Assembly (NCBI GenBank): GCA_028641055.1
Contig: CM054057.1
Location: forward strand, 400,256,541-400,320,540
Origin: Alopecurus myosuroides
Lineage: Eukaryota > Streptophyta > Magnoliopsida > Poales > Poaceae
Length of the DNA stretch: 64,000 nt
Direction: 5' to 3'
This document shows positions 61,048-64,000 of this stretch, piece after piece. Both the position numbers and the translations under genes were made by a program. Within the stretch, counting starts at the first letter, position 1, and the number at the start of each line of letters is the position of its first letter. The notes beneath the pieces are model-generated. The model had not been told where the DNA came from. It searched no databases and saw only the letters and a program-made list of their open reading frames with translations.

Positions 61048-61531
61048 TGTTGCTCGGCAAATCCCTCAGGTGAACCTATAGGGTTTCGAATAGGAGAACC
61101 CATGAGCGCTAGTGACGATCGTCGGCTAGACAGGGGGCACAATTTACCCAGGTTCGGGGCCCTCGTAGAGGTAAAACCCTTACTCCTGCCTCTGTCGATC
61201 TGTATTATTGAATAGATCGGTTATAAAGATGATCGCTCAAGTCGAGAGTACAATCTCGAGCTCAAGGCTTTGGTGGTGCGGTATTGCTTGGTCCTATTCC
61301 GGTGGTTCTCCTGGCCTTATATAGACGGTCAGGTCTTAAACCCTACCCGGAGAGGACTCGAACTCTAACCCTATGTCGGTTACAACTTTTCTAACTTAGC
61401 CCGCAAGGCATTGCGGGTGGGCTTCAAGTGGGCCTTCTAGAATATTCCAAGGGCTTCCCTTCTTGGGCCTTATCCTTGGGCCTGAGACGGGGTATCCTTA
61501 CCCGCAGGGTCTAAGATCCATCCCTTCGTCA
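61048..61531 (-). repeat. Outer 5' LTR of Tat element G (484 bp)
   Basis: Minus-strand start TGACGAAGGG at 61531, end GAGCAACA at 61048. TATA box (minus TATATAAGG) near 61316. It carries a 13-bp duplication (near 61470-61482) absent from the middle LTR. Target duplication on this side would be cttag (61532-61536). Confidence 0.85.
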
Positions 61532-61894
61532 CTTAGAAAAATTCTTTCATTCATATAAAAATATATATAATAAGCTTTGAAAAGTTATATAGATCCATAA
61601 TGCGGTCTGTACAAAAATACATGTGATTATATTTGAGCCGGAAATATAATTTTCTCGACTCTAAATAACCAGTTTGTTTTACTGTATTTTAGAAAATATT
61701 CCTAAAGAGATTATCATTTTACAAATCACTATGCATTCTTTTTTTTTTTTTTTTAAAGAAACTACTTAGATAGCTACCTAGCAGAACGCTGGTAGAAATC
61801 TCGTAGGTAAAGAAGAAAAAAATAAGAACCTACACGCACATATGCAAAGCAGGCCGCATGCAATAAGCTGGCCTACCAATTAATTCACCGAGCC

Positions 61895-61944
61895 AGCTCT
61901 CTACATCTGTTAAAGCTCAAAAAAAAAAGCTCTCTACATCTGTT
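61895..61944 (+). repeat. Short poly(A) insertion with 17-bp target duplication (1)
   Basis: The 17-mer agctctctacatctgtt occurs at 61895-61911 and 61928-61944. Between them are 16 bases ending in a run of A. Confidence 0.8.
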
Positions 61945-61990
61945 TTTTTTTCAATGACCACACACGAACGCAACTTCCTTTCAACAGAAC

Positions 61991-62064
61991 AGAGTCACAG
62001 ATTTGCTAGTTTCAAAAAAAAAAAAAAAAAAATAATAATAATAAAAAAGAGTCACAGATTTGCT
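61991..62064 (+). repeat. Short poly(A) insertion with 17-bp target duplication (2)
   Basis: The 17-mer agagtcacagatttgct occurs at 61991-62007 and 62048-62064. Between them are 40 bases: agtttc, a long A run, then ATA repeats. Confidence 0.85.
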
Positions 62065-62107
62065 CGCCAGATTCGATCGAGTTCTTGGCCCCTCGGCCAC
62101 GAAAACG

Positions 62108-62640
62108 TCCCCATAAATACCCAGCCCTTCTCCACGTCCGATTCCCGCTGAAACCCTAGAAAATCCAGTCCCGAATCGATCTCGCCAGTTCCGCCAAAGC
62201 TCCACCGCGAGAAGCACCAAACCGGACGTCCTGATCGCCTACAAAGCTCCTGATTTCTCTAGCTAATCTGCTCACCTTCCCCAACTATATTCTCCTTTTG
62301 AACTTTTTTTTTTCATACACAGGAGCACCATAGCAGCCGTTCGAGCTCACCGTAGTACCTCACCACCGCCGCCTCGAGTTTGAGGAACGCCGCCACGAGC
62401 AGGCTTCTGGAGAGCCGATGACGCCGCTTTCGATTTTACTAGACCGTGCCACATCCGTGTCTGCCCTTGCCGCACCCGGAGCAAGAACGTTGATGCGTGA
62501 AGCCGAGCGGGTCGTCTTCTTTCTGTACGATATGTGTCATGCCTGGTACGACCACTTCCCAGCACCATCGTGTTCTCTTTACACATCAATGTTACATTAG
62601 TAGCAAGCAACCCTGAGCGTTAGATCGACATCCTGCGGTG
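62108..62640 (+). other. Possible gene start (promoter-like sequence and 60-residue ORF)
   Basis: A TATA-like cataaatacc (62111-62121) is followed by a C-rich leader with aaaccctag (62152), typical of plant 5' untranslated regions, and an ORF 62418-62600. The ORF product is not recognised and a GT donor inside it (62546) could shorten the exon. It may be a gene start, a gene fragment or a non-coding transcript. Confidence 0.3.
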
Positions 62641-64000
62641 TAGATTAGATCACTTACCAAAGAGGCATCGACCAACCACGTAGTGCCACGTCATGCGAGG
62701 CGACCCAAGAGCCAAGCCGAGTCGTAAAGTTGAGCTGAGTCGGTCTGGAGCTAATCTGAAGCCGTAGGAGCAGCAGCCGCCGGATCAACATCCGACGGAC
62801 AAAATCATCCGCGTCGCCTCTATTTCATTCAATCTTGTAAAATTCATATCTTTTGTTTCATAGATCCGATTTAGTTGATTCTTTTGCATTGGATTCATAA
62901 TTAAATTATCTATCTAGTGCTTCCAATCCTAAAAGTTTCGAATTTGTCATGTTCGTGCTATGTGTTTAAACTCCGTTTGGCCAATATCTCTAGATATACA
63001 ACTCTTTTTTTTGCAAATCTTTTTGCGGTGTACTCATCGAGCTAATGCTAGCCAGTAGATCCGTTGTATAAATATTTCTATCAAATTTTGTTAGTTTTCA
63101 TACACTTTTCCAATTAATTCCTTCGACCATAAGTTCATATTCATACGATCCTTTTGGGAGTAGGACTATTCCTATGAACCATACCCAACATACACATCAT
63201 GATATCAATATTTACTATCTTCTTTGTTGTATCCATCATAATTGAGATGCCTATGTCTTTGATCATATTTCCAGTACCGTCTATCCACACTTGGCCAAAT
63301 TCCATATATCATATCATGTCTCTATAGCCTAAAAATGACTAAGGACCACACATCACACATCACCTTGTTGGTATGAAAATATATAATGAATAATAATGAA
63401 TGTTTGGTTTCTCTCATGACTAAGTGTTTATTGAGTTTTCATGTTATTATTTTGACTTTTGAGTATCTTTTACTTAGTTTTAATCCGTAAATAATTTTAA
63501 TATGTTTTCTTTAACAATTTTATTCTAAGTACTAAACTTAGACTAGAGAGACCAAAACCTAAGCCCTTGGATGCTTTGAAACCATGTCTATGTAGTTTTT
63601 CTCTAGATGACCCTCTTAGTTGAAAACCACTAAGTCTGGATTTGTGAAAACCATGAAGTGAATAAATATGTCATCCTTGGAGTCAAATTGAAGCAAACAC
63701 ATGAAGACCAATGAAGGACTTAGCAAATGCACAAGAAGAAAATCAAGATGAATTTCAATAAGACCAACCCCATCTCTCTTTTTCTCGAAGTCTTTCTTCA
63801 CTTTCCTTTTGGTTCCCTTAGACTTCATGGTGTGACTAAGTTAGAATTAGACCAATCCCTAGCTTGAACCAAAATCCATCAAGTGTTGCAAAATTCAGTG
63901 AAGACACCACACCAAGGAGGAAGCTACAAAGTAGCCTGGGGATTTTTCCAAGAGCCAATCATGTGAAGACTTATGATTTGTTTTCCAATACTTAGAATTA
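62641..64000. other. AT-rich sequence, nothing recognised
   Basis: No ORF, LTR edge, tRNA or tandem repeat that I can support on either strand. Confidence 0.5.

Larger units (their letters stand above)
32963..61531 (-). mobile_element. Tat-lineage tandem (copies G and F, three-LTR type), interrupted by E and a solo LTR
   Basis: From right to left: LTR, gag, pol, antisense modules, polypurine tract, LTR, primer site, truncated gag. Removing E (8.4 kb) and the solo LTR (6.1 kb) leaves about 14 kb, of which about 12.7 kb is G. The left end of F at 32963 has no LTR, so it is a deletion or recombination junction. Confidence 0.8.
61532..62107. other. AT-rich intergenic sequence with poly(A) insertions
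   Basis: No gene recognised. It has a T16 run at 61739-61754 and the two duplicated-target poly(A) insertions at 61895-61944 and 61991-62064. Confidence 0.55.

Overview
The window is grass nuclear DNA made almost entirely of nested LTR retrotransposons. The organism is probably a Pooideae grass (Triticeae or a close relative such as oat); the genus cannot be read from the sequence. The clues are an Angela/BARE-like Copia LTR, a Sabrina/Fatima-like Athila LTR, several Ty3/Gypsy Tat-lineage elements and Tekay-like elements with LTRs of 4-6 kb. I see no clear host protein-coding gene. The only place that looks genic is near 62.1-62.6 kb.

Left block (1-23.95 kb): three nested Gypsy elements. Element A (1-8970, minus strand, Tekay-like) has a 5.2-kb LTR, an extra ORF and a gag-pol frame that stays open to the window edge. 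It is inserted in the pol gene of element B (8971-18901, plus strand, Tat lineage). B has protease-RT-dual RNase H-integrase with two in-frame stops, an antisense spliced extra gene (14059-17252), and a 477-bp 3' LTR. B sits in the interior of element C (18902-23952, minus strand), which keeps part of an extra ORF, a Met-tRNA primer-binding site and a 4.0-kb LTR containing a tRNA-like segment.

Middle block (23.95-32.96 kb): a left-truncated Athila-type element D (24084-29932, minus), an unassigned kilobase, an old Angela-like Copia LTR remnant (about 30.95-32.67 kb) and a 290-bp fragment of a long-LTR Gypsy LTR.

Right block (32.96-61.53 kb): a Tat-lineage tandem on the minus strand. From right to left it reads LTR (61048-61531), gag, pol, antisense genes, LTR (34307-34777), then a second leader and gag fragment cut off at 32963. 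Inside it are a young Copia element E (35697-44111, target duplication GAAAC, LTRs almost identical, dead pol) and a 6.08-kb solo LTR (47688-53770) of the same family as the LTR of A, which splits the antisense gene region. In both Tat elements pol and the antisense genes converge tail to tail, and each antisense gene has its own TATA box and GT-AG introns.

Right edge (61.53-64.0 kb): AT-rich sequence with two poly(A)-only insertions flanked by 17-bp duplications, a promoter-like GC-rich stretch with a small ORF, and about 1.3 kb in which I recognise nothing.
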